Assembly (NCBI GenBank): GCA_022829145.1
Contig: CM040743.1
Span: 29,129,646-29,193,645, forward strand
Direction: 5' to 3'
Source of the DNA: Albula goreensis
Taxonomy: Eukaryota; Chordata; Actinopteri; Albuliformes; Albulidae
DNA: 64,000 nucleotides
Shown here: positions 1-12,600 of the stretch, in pieces
Layout of the letters: each line of letters begins with the position of its first letter
Position numbering within the stretch: position 1 is the stretch's first letter
Notes under the pieces: model-generated
Seen by the model: only the letters and a program-made list of their open reading frames with translations
Told to the model about the DNA's origin: nothing
Database searches by the model: none
Program-made: the position numbers and the translations under genes

Positions 1-398
1 AGATCTTGATGATGAAGCAAGTTTATGTTTATAGATGTCGTATCTGTTAAAGTTTGTAATGTTCATTTAGGCTACATGAATAGTGTATTGTCCAATATAT
101 GGTTTGTCTTGGCAATAAGCAACTAATTTGTCCAAACAAATATAAATCAATAGCGCAGGTTATGCAAACTTCCGAACTAAAACTGAGAGAAGATGAAATT
201 CAAGATGCACACAGTAGGGGAATACTCCTGATGAAATAGAAATTATCATAATTTTTTAATATGCAATAACAAATTAATAAGAAGTAGTAATAGCCTAATG
301 ACAAATATTTTATTTACAGACCGCTTTTCGAAATACAATGAGGGGCTTTGCCGAAAAAAGATCTTACTCATAAATATAAAAAAAGATAAATAAAAAAA
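1..398. other. AT-rich unique sequence, no gene seen
   Basis: AT-rich sequence with frequent stops in all frames. No transposon motif, RNA gene or splice-framed open frame was recognised. Confidence 0.6.
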
Positions 399-411
399 AC
401 ACACACACACA
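399..411. repeat. (AC)n microsatellite, short
   Basis: About six AC dinucleotides follow a run of eight A. Short simple repeat. Confidence 0.85.
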
Positions 412-479
412 TTTCCCTCCCGACTGCATGCTGGACCTGCCCTACCCAAGTAACCTCAGGTGTGGATTGGTGGATGCAT

Positions 480-508
480 GGACGGACGGACGGATGGACG
501 GACAGACC
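480..508. repeat. (GGAC)n tetranucleotide repeat
   Basis: About seven imperfect copies of GGAC (some GGAT or AGAC). A simple tandem repeat about 70 bp from the AC run. Confidence 0.8.
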
Positions 509-699
509 AACATCTAAGTAGACATGAATATTTTGTTATAATAATCCCAAACAAAATGTTTCTGATTTATTTAAGTCTGATTTACTTAATAGGTAGGCTA
601 TATAAGAGGTTTATAGGCCCACAGAGGATAGCAGGACAAGATGTGGACAGAGGGGTTGACACAATAAACTTAACAACTTGCAACATACTTCGATTAATT

Positions 700-892
700 C
701 TAAATGGACTGCATTTATAAAACACTTTTCTAGTGTACCGACCACTCAAAACACTTCTATAACATATCAATTAAGTTTAAATGTCTTGCTCAGGGATGCA
801 ACAACTGATACTAGGAAACAGCTGAAATTAAACCAGGTACCTTCCGATTTGCACCTCAACTGTCCTCCCTACTGAGCTACTGCAACCCGACA
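700..892 (-). mobile_element. tRNA-derived SINE of the common fish type
   Basis: On the minus strand the element starts near 892 with a tRNA-like head. The pol III A box TAGCTCAGTAGG matches TRGCNNAGYNGG exactly, and a degraded B box reads GGTTTAATTTC. The body follows with CCCTGAGCAAGAC, a block found in many fish SINEs, and the 3' part holds TTTTGAGTGGTCGGT and ACTAGAAAAGTGTTTTATAA before ending at ATGCAGTCCATTTA. Known intact copies read AAGCGCTATATAAAT at the last step, so this copy is mutated. No clear target-site duplication was found. It is non-coding and would have been mobilised by a partner LINE. The family name is not certain; the class is fairly sure. Confidence 0.75.
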
Positions 893-2289
893 ATAGATGT
901 TAGCATACCTACACACTGAAGACATAGGCAGTGAGCCACACATATAAAGACCAAATGTTTTACCCTAGATTAACATGCATAAATTGGTTGCAATATGATA
1001 TGCTTAAAACATTCAGTGATCATCTTTGCCTTTGTTCATGACACTCCCTGAGTTTAGGAACTGGTCCCAGTATTTTGAGAAAGTGAAACACTCAAAACGC
1101 TGAATCGTGTCATTAACAACGTAATTCAAACAACTGTGGTTCGTACAACCATGGTTTGGGGAACAGTCGTGACTTGGAAGTTAGTTTCTCTGATGATCTA
1201 TCTTACTATGATGGGTATTCATTACCAACGTCTAACTGTCTAAATTGACCATACTGGGCAACTACACTGAAGACTGGACTCATACTGACGTAACAAGTAA
1301 GGCTGATTTAGTAGTTAGGCCTAATTTGCATGCTGAAGTCAACTTAGTCCTCAATCCTCTCAGTGCTTAGTCACTGCAGAGTCAAGTCTGATCTCCTTTG
1401 TTAACTTCAGGTCTTGTTCACTTGCTGTTTCACTGACTTGGCAAAGTTACAAGGTTCCCATGGGTCCCTGAAACCCTCGGAAGTGCTTTATTTTGAATGT
1501 GGGAAAACTCAAGGTTGTGAAAGTGCTTGAATCTCACAAAGCGATTGAGGGATTGTGTGTGTCATGAAACACTTTTCACAGCCAGAAACACAGATACAGT
1601 TGAAATGTAAAACACTGAATTAAATCACATCATGACGCACATGACCATCTTGATTAACTATTCATGGGACAAGAGCAGTTTTCAAAAAACCTCAATCATA
1701 CAATCAAACTAATTTACATCCTTCATGTTTTTGAAAAATATGTTTTTGAAGATACTTGAAATTTGCAACTGTAGGAATCCTTCAACACATATCCTGGCAG
1801 GTCTTTGTGTATGGTGGCTTAACAGTTCACTGTACTCCCACAATTCTATTATTTCATTGTTCTCTTATTTGCTTTCTTGAAACCTTCGTCAGTTGCTGTG
1901 TTTTCACTGATTTGCCTGTCTTTCGGGTATTTTAAGGGTGCATCATCTTCCATGCTCATTTAAATTTGGTTTGTGGTCTGATGTCTTGCCATGAGTTAAT
2001 GATTAACCCACATTTGTGATATTATTGATAACAATTTTTCGTAATTCAACCTCTTGCTGTCAGTTATCTTTATGAGATGACTCTGTCTCACACAACACAG
2101 GCTCTGATTTTAGTCAGAGCACTGACATTCCTCACTGTCAATTGTCTTCATCTTCTCATAGACACCCTGTCTGCAGCTTTAACTCTTGTTGTCTCTATAA
2201 GGCATACTTTGATATTATTGTCCTCTTTGTCTCTCATCATCAATGTCCGGAGCCTAGCAGCTGGCTAAAGGGGAGCTCTAGTGGTGATC
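893..2289. other. Unique non-coding sequence, no gene seen
   Basis: AT-rich and dense in stops. It contains a 10-bp perfect palindrome AACCATGGTT near 1148, not enough to call an element. Confidence 0.55.
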
Positions 2290-2700
2290 AAAGAGAAACT
2301 CAAGCTTTTCAGTCCCACTGCTGGACATGCATGGCCTAACAGGTGCATCATTATCGGTCTGCCACTGAAACAAATGCCAGAGTGACAGGCTCTACATACC
2401 GCCAAATGCCAACGGAGGGGACTGGCGTGTGGCTGAGCCCGTGATTCTGACATTGTATTGTTTTAATGAGAGAGCTGTGAGTCTGAATGACGCTGATGAC
2501 CAGTGATACTGTGGAGACAGAGTGGGTAGAGACTGGAATATTAACGCATAAACCTGTCTCTTCTGGGCAGTGTATAAGACGTGCCACATTAAGCACACTA
2601 ATTAAAGCCATTTGGATCCACGCAGGGCAAGGTTTTCCCACTTCTGCCCCTGGCCAAACCTGCATCCAACCACTGCCATGAACACTAAGCTGATTTGAAG
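2290..2700. other. CNE-like block (inference)
   Basis: Composition becomes more balanced and the text loses simple repeats. It includes AATTAAAGCC and several AT-core homeodomain-like sites. A 129-codon minus-strand open frame (2351-2740) has no recognisable domain. This is the look of a conserved non-coding element, but conservation was not tested. Confidence 0.3.
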
Positions 2701-3080
2701 AGAACGTGCATTGCCTACTTACCACAACATTTGTTTTCAACTTTCACTTCCTACAGGCTGTCTCCTTGCAAACATCATTTAGCATACCTCGGAAAGGATT
2801 TTTTTCAACCAGTCAATCACTACATCTATCAAATACTTGATCCATAGTTCTCAAATTGATAATATACTCCCCTTTTAAAATGTTGCCAAAGAATGTGTAG
2901 TAACAAATAAATGTCTTATGTTACATGAGAACTGATATAATGATTATATTCTTGAATTATATATTATATCCTTGAAAATCTATTATATGTTCAGGCCCCA
3001 AGGTAAAAGTATCTATTTTCAGGAGTAGTGATCATAGCAAGGGGATAATTGGTGCCAGTGATCAATTAAGGGCTAATTGG

Positions 3081-3100
3081 ACTCTGGGAAGTGTAGTTTG
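3081..3100 (-). promoter_or_regulatory. Possible ZNF143/STAF (SBS)-type site
   Basis: The minus strand reads AAACTACACTTCCCAGAG, close to the known ZNF143 consensus ACTACAATTCCCAGMATGC over its first 14 bases. The 3' half is not conserved and no promoter features surround it, so it may be a chance match. Confidence 0.25.
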
Positions 3101-3980
3101 ATTTCCAGCAGCATAAACAGACCAGCCCTAAGGGTGAATATAAGAGGGCCAGTCTAAAAATAACAAGTACATAAGAGATCCACAGTATATCTGAGGGCAA
3201 TTATATGTGAAAGTTAATTTAAAAGGTTTTAATCCAGTCTCTGTTGCCCTCATAACAGCATGGACTTCCATCTCTGCAAGAAAATATAATTACATAAATT
3301 TCTTGTTTTAACTGTATTTCCTGTTTTGCAGCAATGATTTTTTAAGTAATTAGGTGTAATTAGGTGGTAAAAAAAACATGCCAATGAATCTGTGCAGACA
3401 AAGCAAAATGCATAAGCAACATTTATTTCAAGCTACAGAAAAGAATACATAAATTACAGCCTACATTTGTCACTGCTGCAAATTAGCTGTGACAACTATT
3501 AGATATGACAGCTATTCGGAGCAGACACCACTGGAGACCTGATAGATTAGCAAAGTGAAAGACATTTCTGATAGGGGAAAATTTGTTGGGTTTTTCTTCC
3601 TCAAAATAATGAGAAATGGAATCCTGATGCACTCTGCAGAGGTATAGGCACTGTAACGGACAGCTGTGCCGCACCTTTCAACGCTTCGCTCAGGGTGGTA
3701 AGCGTCCTCAAGCAAAAAGAGCAGGACCCTGAAAACGCCTATTAGGTGTCTGCTCACACTCAGGCTATTTAAAGAAACACAGCTCTCAGTCTGTGCTCTG
3801 GCTCTTATCCTGGGGTAAATACAACACCCCTGAGTCTACCACTGAATAGCAACAGAAATCCACTGACTTGTGGTTATTTTTTTGGCTGGTTTCAACCATT
3901 TAATCTCAGCCACTGACTGGGGTGGATCAGGTATCAGCAAGGAACGCCGAGGACCTGAACTGGACACTAATAACTGACCT
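3101..3980. other. Unique non-coding sequence, no gene seen
   Basis: Only short overlapping open frames with no recognisable domain. No transposon ends seen. Confidence 0.5.
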
Positions 3981-3981
3981 A

Positions 3982-4018
3982 GTGTGTGTGTGTGTGTTTT
4001 TTTTTTTGTTTTTTTTTT
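3982..4018. repeat. (GT)n plus T-tract
   Basis: Eight GT units run directly into two T homopolymers split by a G. Low-complexity repeat. Confidence 0.85.
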
Positions 4019-4283
4019 CAAAAATCCAGCCTCCTCCTGATTATAGGGAACGGCATGTGCACAAAAAGGAAGTATTTAGGAAGAACTTAATTAAAATTCT
4101 GCACCATATTATTGAGGAGTTGAACGTGTTTTGCCAGTCAGCTCTCTGCTCCAGGGAGCAATGCAAATAGCAGTATTTGATAAACCTCAGAGGTTGAATC
4201 AAAGATGAAAATATTAACTTTCATACAATAATGATGGAAGCAGCCAGCTGGGGTTGTAATTACATATTGCTGTGAGTGAAGAA

Positions 4284-4303
4284 TTTTTTTTTTTTTTTTT
4301 TTT
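4284..4303. repeat. T homopolymer
   Basis: Uninterrupted run of about 20 T. No SINE or LINE body was recognised next to it, so it is called a plain homopolymer. Confidence 0.8.
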
Positions 4304-7129
4304 AAAGTCACATGCTCAGTGCTTGACATACCTTGATGCACAAAGGGAAAAGAGACAATAGCGTATTTCGCAGAAAGATCCACCTAAACAGAATGGATCA
4401 AACAAAGCATCATAAAGAGTTGTACACTCAAGTTGTATTCTAATCCGTATGGCTATCCATTAGCCAGCATAAGTGCCTCCTCATATTGAACTACTGAATG
4501 CAAACACGGCTCAGCACGGTTTGAGGGTAGAAAACCTAACGTACTAAGCAGGTATGAGATGTGGGTTGGCCAGTAGGGGGCAGAGGTGTGCAGAGACGTC
4601 ATTATCTGTCTCTGTATCTGCATTCGGGTAGAAGACCGGAAGAGGGCGTGGTTTATACAGGAAGTCATGTTAAATCAGGCAAATGTTGTATTTTCTAACC
4701 TAATATTCGTTGACAATGCGATTTTTGTGGTTTAAAAGCATCAAATTGATTTAATATTGGTATATAATTATGAGATATATTTCCACATCCACATACTATA
4801 CTTTTCATCTCTCTTTTTGTATTTTTAACTAAGTTTTATTCACTGCCTGAACCCCACCACCACCCTGCTTTAACTAAATAAATGTAAAGATTCTGTTTTT
4901 CATTGGAAATAGAAACTATTTCCAATAAAGATTTATAGAAAAATATCTTTCAGTTGACGGGAATAATCTTAAATTCCAGTGATGCAGTGTTCACATTTCT
5001 TGAAAGTTACTGCGGTTTGCTCAGGAAATGTGAATTACTTTTACAACAGTAATCACATAACAGTAACACATTAACTTTTTCCTGTTTTATTTTATTTTTT
5101 TATTTCTTCCCCCACTGAACTAAGTTTGGATAGACTGAAAACCATCTGGACCACAAAACTACAGGTTTTATGCTTCATTGTGATGTATGGTTTGCGGGGG
5201 TTTGAAAGAAATCCGGCTTCCACTCCAGGCTTTTGTTTCGCTAGCTCCCGCACATGATGCCTCCTCCTCCTCAATGTGAGCATTTCCCTGAGCCAGGAAC
5301 GCTTTGTGCTGACTTGGTGGTGGTGACTAGAGAATATAGCTATCACTTTTTCAATAATGTGTAATAAATGAAATGAGTTTATTAGTTAGTTAGTGCAATC
5401 AAAGTCCTATGTTGCAAACAGAATGGTCATTTTTATTCTGTGGACATCCACAATGATAGAATCGATTTTAAGAAACATAACTGGCTGATGCACAGACATG
5501 TCAATCATGGCTTTTTCTGAATAATAATGAGCAAAGATAGAAGAAATGTCTGTTTCATCGTATTATCTGTGCCTTTCCAAAAACATATTTGGATTCGGGT
5601 ACATCCCTAGTAGGGGGCACTACTGCCTCTGGACAATATCTCAAAACCCCAGAAACATTACTGTGTTTTAGAACATGATATCCCTGACCCCAACCCTATC
5701 CTGAGATGTTAAATGGAGATCCTATTTCAGTGTACTCACTATGGGTCATAGAGAGACCAGTTCAAATTCCAATAAAACTCACCATATAAATCTGGATGCT
5801 TAATCACATAAATATTTGGATGTAAATGACTGTACAATCCCTTCCACCGGCCAATTGATGTTTGGATGCCCCAGACTGTAACCGAAAATTGATATCACAG
5901 CTGACCCGCACAAGTAAATAAAGTTAAATAAATCTTTGTGTCTACCCAACAACACACTAGCTGAGTTATGTTGTGAAAGTCAGTCTACGTATATTAGACA
6001 TCGAGACACATCTATCTTACAAAACAATCTTTAAATCAAAAGGCCATGTTATCACCACTTACAGACCATTATATAGTCCTTGATTCCCTCCACTCAGTCT
6101 CCCTAATGGAATGTCGAAGTGTCATGCAAAATATAGTAACTGAAATCTGGCAATTCAATTGAATACATGTTGGGATGATATTTTCAATCAAATCCTATTC
6201 GTTTAAAAAAAATCTCCATTATCATACAGTTTACTATGAAAGATGAGTGAAATGCTATATAAGAGATGCGATTATTTAGAAGCCCTTTTTCCAGTGAGAA
6301 ATACTAATAATCACAGTCATTGTGCACCCTTCCCCACACTCTTTAATAGTAAAAAGGTGTATATAACGATACTGTTCCTTGTAGCCATGATTGTACTTTC
6401 TAAGAGCAAGATGTCATTTCTTAAAACTGTTAAAGTATTTACAGTTAAATATATTGTACCATTGCTCCACAGCTGCACAGTTTTATATTGCATAAATTAA
6501 GTATTCTTTATATTCATTATATCCTCTTCTTGAATTTGATTTGTGCATATCTTTTTACAATTCTGCTGATGTATAGATTAATTTAATGACATTTTGGGTA
6601 TGTGCCATCGGAATCAGATGCATTTCTGTTGCCAAAGGCTTAGCTCAATCAAAAAATAACTTCTGTAGCAATGACTCACTGTGCTTCTTGGCCCAGACTG
6701 AACAGAATTCTAAACTGATTTCTTTGCAGAAGATTCATCGAGTCCCCACAAGAGGGTGCTATACCCTAGCGTTCACCAGTTAATTGTGGAGTCTTGCAGT
6801 CTACCTCTGCCACATGTAGCTCAACATGCATTATTGATGTATCTTACAGCAACGGTGTATATTTCCCCTTTCTGGAAGAGGGGAGGCGGTCCCAATTATC
6901 GGCCTAGCGGTTTTGACAGTGGGAGGACCTCCTTGGCTCTGCTCCTTTATTGATTTGTGTATACATGTGTTGGCAGGAAATAGTTCGAAATTAGTTCTAA
7001 CATCATCCTGTGTGAGTCACCAGGAGGGAGACTGCATCTTGATAGCATTTAAGGTTGCTCAGCATATTAAAAGTTCTTAGAAATATCTTTATTGGCTTAA
7101 TTTCACACCACAATAAACCCCCTCCCCCG
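4304..7129. other. Unique AT-rich non-coding sequence
   Basis: No open frame above 85 codons and none with a recognisable domain. No paired transposon ends. The small TTAGTTAGTTAG run near 5382 is only a simple repeat. Confidence 0.5.
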
Positions 7130-7148
7130 AAAAAAAAAAAAAAAAAAA
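7130..7148. repeat. A homopolymer after a C-rich run
   Basis: CCCCCTCCCCCG followed by about 18 A. It could be a retroposon tail, but no SINE or LINE body is recognisable on the 5' side. Confidence 0.7.
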
Positions 7149-10100
7149 GTATAGGCTCCAGCCAGCCTATGCTTTTGGCATTGGCTCTAGTTTGTGCTGC
7201 TGGTTCATTGATCGCCCTGAGTTTCTTTCTCCTCTAACAGGGCAAGGCCTTAAGGAGACAGGAGATTGTAAAACTCTCCTGATGTCTGGCAAGGCCACAT
7301 AGGAAAAGCTTTTGATTCATTCAGGAAATCAAGACCTCACTAGGGAATGCGCTTCCTGTTCCCTCTAGCTAGTGATGTAGCATAACGCCAAAAGCGCATA
7401 GCTTTCCTGGATGCCAAGGTCTACGGGGATGTTCAAATGTAGGGGCTGACAAAAACCTGCCTTCAATCAACCTATGACCCAAGCACAGTTCAGATTTCAC
7501 CGGAATTAATTTTAAAAATTTGGATTTACATTGGATAAAGTACAGACTCACTTTATTTGAGAGTCAAAATTAGGGACAAATGTTGCTTAAACCCAGGGCT
7601 TAACCAGCCCTTAAGACATAAACACTCCTATAGACCTGGCATCCAGTGTGCAATGTATATCCCTAGCAATTAATGTATTATTGCATTAATTCAGCTATTA
7701 AATCATTACAAATGTTACAGTTAAGCCATTTTTAGACCATGATTAACAAAATCTGATTAACTGAGGCAACACATCTGGACTATATAACAAAAATGCACCA
7801 CGGCTTGTTCTGCTAAGGAAATTGCCATGGCTAAATGCATTGCAACATACTAAATCTCAGCATTTTCACTAAAGGAGAACTAATGTACCATTTTTTTCTA
7901 TATGTGAATTGTGGGAAAAACGCTTGTGAAGCATCTTACCGGCACAGACTACCCCCTCCGCCCCACCCCCCACCACATCCCTTCCCCAAACGTGTACCCA
8001 AGTCTAAGGAGCATTATGGAAACCAATCACTGAAACCAGTGTTTGTGTGCGACAGCTCTGATCACCTCCGGTGCTGAATTTGTTCATTACAGTAGCTGCT
8101 GATTGAGCAGCATATCTGAAACCTGCAGGACTGCTACTCTCAAGAATTTGGGCTGTCAATCACGGACACAGCCTTTCGTTGCAGGCCACGAAAATCAGGC
8201 TCTGTCAGAGACCAAGCGCGAACAACTACCTTAATAAGTATTTCACATATTTGGTATGATCACTGATCACTGGTCAGCTGTTGCTATCTATAATATACAG
8301 ATTATAAATAAGAATCTGCTTTACCACTTACAGATATTTAAAAATGGCCATTTATCTGAAATTTAACAAGATATACACAAGAGGGCTGGTATAATCAGAG
8401 CACCCCATTTATTTATTTATCATTTATTTCCACACCCACAAGGGTCAACAGATTAAGAATGCACAGCCATTTAATAAGTGAAAAATGGTACGAAAACATT
8501 AGAAAAAAGATAATTACGTGTCCTTTGAGTGTAGATGGATGATGTGGTTGAGGGGCTCCACGTGCTTAAACTATTGGTTTTTCAATTTGGACCCAATGCA
8601 GGTGGACAATCCAAACACAATGGTCCCTCAGGCCCTACCAGCAAGGTCCTCTCAATCAATTTCGTTGCATCAGGTCAATTTGAAAGCGCATCGTTCACTT
8701 TTAATTGAACCCACATGCATATACTCTTGGAGGGCAGTAAATAAGTTTGTTATTAAAGTCTTGGTTAAGAGGGATGGGTAGTTAAAGGAAATAAAGCAAT
8801 CGTTTTCCAAGCTAATGAGCTCCCCAGCTAGCAGTTAGAGTGATACCTCTTTACACAGCATGCATCTCTGGGACTTGCACCTAATTTTTTGGTGTCAAAG
8901 CAAACAATGGTGTAATGGTATTATTTCAATAAGAGAGGCTGCATGGCCATTGTGATGTAGCCATTATTGGCCGTGGAAAGCTAAAATGCAAACTCAAAAG
9001 ATACCCTTTGACCCCTGTTTAATCATTGCATGTACAGATCAAACATACATTAACAGTACATTAGGTTTGGTTAGAATTTAGTATGATTATACCTGAACCT
9101 TGACCACTAGAAATTGCATTTTACTTATTGAGGGTTAAGTGTCTTAATCTCAATGGAAAAAATGACCATTTCATCTCATCAATTACTGTACTTTTTGACA
9201 AAGACTAGAGAGGAATTTACAGAAAATTACTGCTTACCGACCCTCCCTTCAGGTATGAAAATATCTAGCAACTCCCCTTTTCCACCAGACATATACTTCA
9301 TTTATAATTCACATTTTTAAAATTATACTCAAGAAGTACTATACAATGACTACAAGCACGACAGTCCTCTAACACTGCAATTTTAACATTATAGTTCCTT
9401 CATTTGGTTTGAAGGTGACACACTGTCAGTATAGCTGCAGTTTAGATGAACAAATGAACGAACTTTCTAAGCTATTATGTCATGGTGGCCCAATATTATG
9501 ATACACAAACATTGCACAGTAAGATGAAGGCAAGGCTTCTTTTGCCACCTAAACACAAACAAACAGGTTTATAGCCATAACACACAGAGTTTATGGAGTT
9601 CTGATGTGAAACAATTGAAAGGAGTAAACAAATACAGTAAATGCTTTTTAAGCTACCTTGTGTTATTGATCGAGGATGTAAGACAGATAATAATTGTGTG
9701 GTTGTTGATGTTTGAGGAAATCAGGTCTTAAATTTTAGCTACACTCTCTCTCTGTTTTTATTTTTTCCTCTGAATATGAAATGCACAGAAATTTCCAGGC
9801 CTGTCTCATTCTCAGAGCATACTTCATCAATTCAGGTGGGCTGTACTGAGTATGCTGAGAAGTGTGAACTGTCATCGGTTCTTATCACTCTGTAGCCCAG
9901 CAGCTAAGATGTGCAGTTATTACAGGCTGTACTTTATGCGTAGTTGCCACAGGTAAACAGCCCATTTGTCTAGAGGGCTTGCTGTTGTATAATGAGGCAG
10001 GGAGTCTTATCCAAAAAAAAAAAATTATCTAACCCCTCTCTCCCAGGGTGATGCTATAGCCCACTAGCAACTACACAGCAATGTATATTTATAAATCGAA

Positions 10101-12179
10101 ACTATCTGAGAAGGCACCAGTGTCATCAATGATCGCAATTACAGTAACAAACTCTTAACTACTGCAGAAGTTATGTTGATGCCCAAAAACAAAGAACTCC
10201 ATGTACTTGTCATTCCATCCATCAAAAGTTTTCATTCCATTTTCATTTCATTTCAGCGTTCATTCCATAACCAGCATGAGGCAATCCGCCCTCCAGCCAA
10301 TCAAAAAGCACACCTGATTTACAGTGCATTTATGTACACTGCAGGCAAAAAATGTAAAAGAACGAATGTGAATTTGTCATTAGGAACACACTATGGGGAA
10401 AGTAATGGAGAGGCACAGTTGCCTCACAGAAACTGGGTCTTTGAGCCCATTAAAAGTAGCTGGTAAATGGGTTAGCACCTCTTTAAGGCCATGACATGTC
10501 CATTTAATATCCCCATTCTAAATGGGATGAAATATAGATGAAGCCATTTTTTCCCCATCTGCATGCATGGTTATAATACTTCAGTTGAGGTGATATGGAG
10601 GTGCTTCAGCATGCCTTCTAAATACAACTTCTTAGTTCCTGTAACATGTTTTAATCAGAATCAATAATCTTTTGCAGAGTGTACAGTACTGTATAGTCAA
10701 ATGGTAGGGGTGGCCAATTAAGCTATTCATATGCATGAAGCAATCCAGTGCACCTGCAGACTTTACAGCTCTGTGCTGCCATGCAGTGACCAGATGTCTT
10801 TGCACTGCATGTGTCGCTCTGTGCAAGTACTTCCAACATCCCCCTTACTCCACTTCCCATCCTGTCCGCCGGATCGTGACCTCCGAGGAAGGGGGGGCAG
10901 TATGACCACACTCGAATACTCAAGGGACAGACTTGACAGTGGCCTTTTGGCCCTCCTAACGTGTTCCATACCCCCATTATTTACTTGCCAGCTACTACCA
11001 TACCTCTGCACACACTCGGCTCATAGTCTTCTCCTCAGCATGAGTTGATAGTGACCGCTCAGTACGTATTTCTCTCCTTTAAACCACACAGTATGGGTTA
11101 ATTAAACTCTGGGTTTACACTGAGTATGTCCCATGTTGGCATTGTTACACTTGAATTAACAATTGAAATTTCACTGCGCTGGGCTTCCGTATTTGTACTT
11201 TACAGATACATACACAAACAAAGGGGAGCAACAAATGGTGGGGTGTTTTAGTTTGCTTTATTAACATCATTTTTCCAAAGGGAGGTACAGAATGGCACTT
11301 TAACCCAATCAAAGCTGAACTTGCACGGACCAGATGAATAGTGTTGCGTTAGCCCACTAGTTTGGGAAACTTATAATTTTTTTCAACACAATCCAGTTTC
11401 TATAGTGTAATTCAGCTAATCCATGTTTATGATGTGCTATGGGACATACATCATGTAATTAACAAGATAAATACATTTTCACTTTTAAGTATGTCTAAAA
11501 ACAGTGTTACAAGGGTTAACTACCCCTGCTATGCTACACAATAGAATAAAAAAGCAATATTACCGACTGTATTGAGACCTAGTTTGCAGTGGTACAAGAC
11601 TTGTTTTTACAATTATTCTTTTACACAGATATGGTTTTGGATTTGAGCCTTCAGGTTACATTGCCAGAACCCTAACCACCTCAACTCAGTGCTACTACGT
11701 GCACCACTGTTATATTGCATTTGAAAACAATGCGTAGCAGCACAGCTTCACAGGTACAGAAGCTCAGAGCGACTAAAGGGAAAATGGCAGAGAGGAGCGG
11801 TCGGGTGGATCGAACGGCATAGACACGGTTTCCTGTCCGTCTCCACAGTGGGCCACACGTGCCGAGGGCAACGTAGCCACACTGGAGCGAGCGAGCGAGC
11901 CCGTCAGTGCCAGTCAGGCAGGCTCAGATGCTTCCTTCCACACGTCTGGGGTACAAAACGTTATGAGACGCAGTGCTCGGCTTAGAGGTAAATCAGTAAT
12001 CTCCACACGCGTGAATGCGGGGCCTGCTTGCTTCCTCACGGCAGACACATTTGCACACCGTATGGATTGAAGCCTGACAAACAGAATCCTTGATTCTAGG
12101 GAGGGGGCATAATTCACCCTACCCCTCCCCCCAATCTCTGTCAGAAGAGCTCAGTGTGCTCCATTGATTCCTAAACTCA
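7149..12179. other. Unique non-coding sequence, no gene seen
   Basis: About 5 kb with no supported gene. Short features include a stem of AATTAATG and CATTAATT (7668-7691), C-rich text near 7950-7985, an ATTT-rich run near 8408, a 10-bp A run near 10012 and G-rich text near 10890. Open frames at 10731-11048 on both strands overlap each other and have no recognisable domain. Confidence 0.45.
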
Positions 12180-12600
12180 GGGAATTGCATTTTTTCTAAA
12201 TGGAATGGGCCTATTAATTACTGAAATCTTTTTTTTCTACAATGAAATCGCTTGGTCTTTCAGAGAGCCGATTATTCCTCTCTTGGGTGTCCGTGGCATT
12301 TGCGGGTAGTTGTAAAGCTAATGTGAAAGAAGCCGCGATGACTTTTAATAAATGCAAACATAGGCGCCGCGCCGTGTAAACACTGCTTCGTCTCTGCAGC
12401 ATCCGGACAATCAAACAAGCAGGTCCCAATCTGTATTTTATTTAGATTCCACCATGTGTGATTTGTGCCAATACTTGAGCAATTGCATTGCTGTGCGGGA
12501 TTTAGGAATGATTTGCTAATTGTTTTAGTGCTGACGAGGGGACAGGCAACAGCCTCTTGATACAATAAAACACAATGAATGCAGAGGAGATGACCCCTAG
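12180..12600. other. CNE-like block (inference)
   Basis: Non-repetitive and balanced in composition, with short AT cores (GCTAATTG, TTTAATAAATGC) set among GC-rich patches such as GGCGCCGCGCC. The minus-strand open frame 12272-12565 (97 codons) shows no domain. The look is that of a developmental enhancer; conservation was not tested. Confidence 0.35.

Noticed and set aside
10400-10455. SINE-like text CAGTTGCCTCACAGAAACTG
   Set aside because: It recalls a fish SINE head, but the match is short and no A box, body or tail was found.
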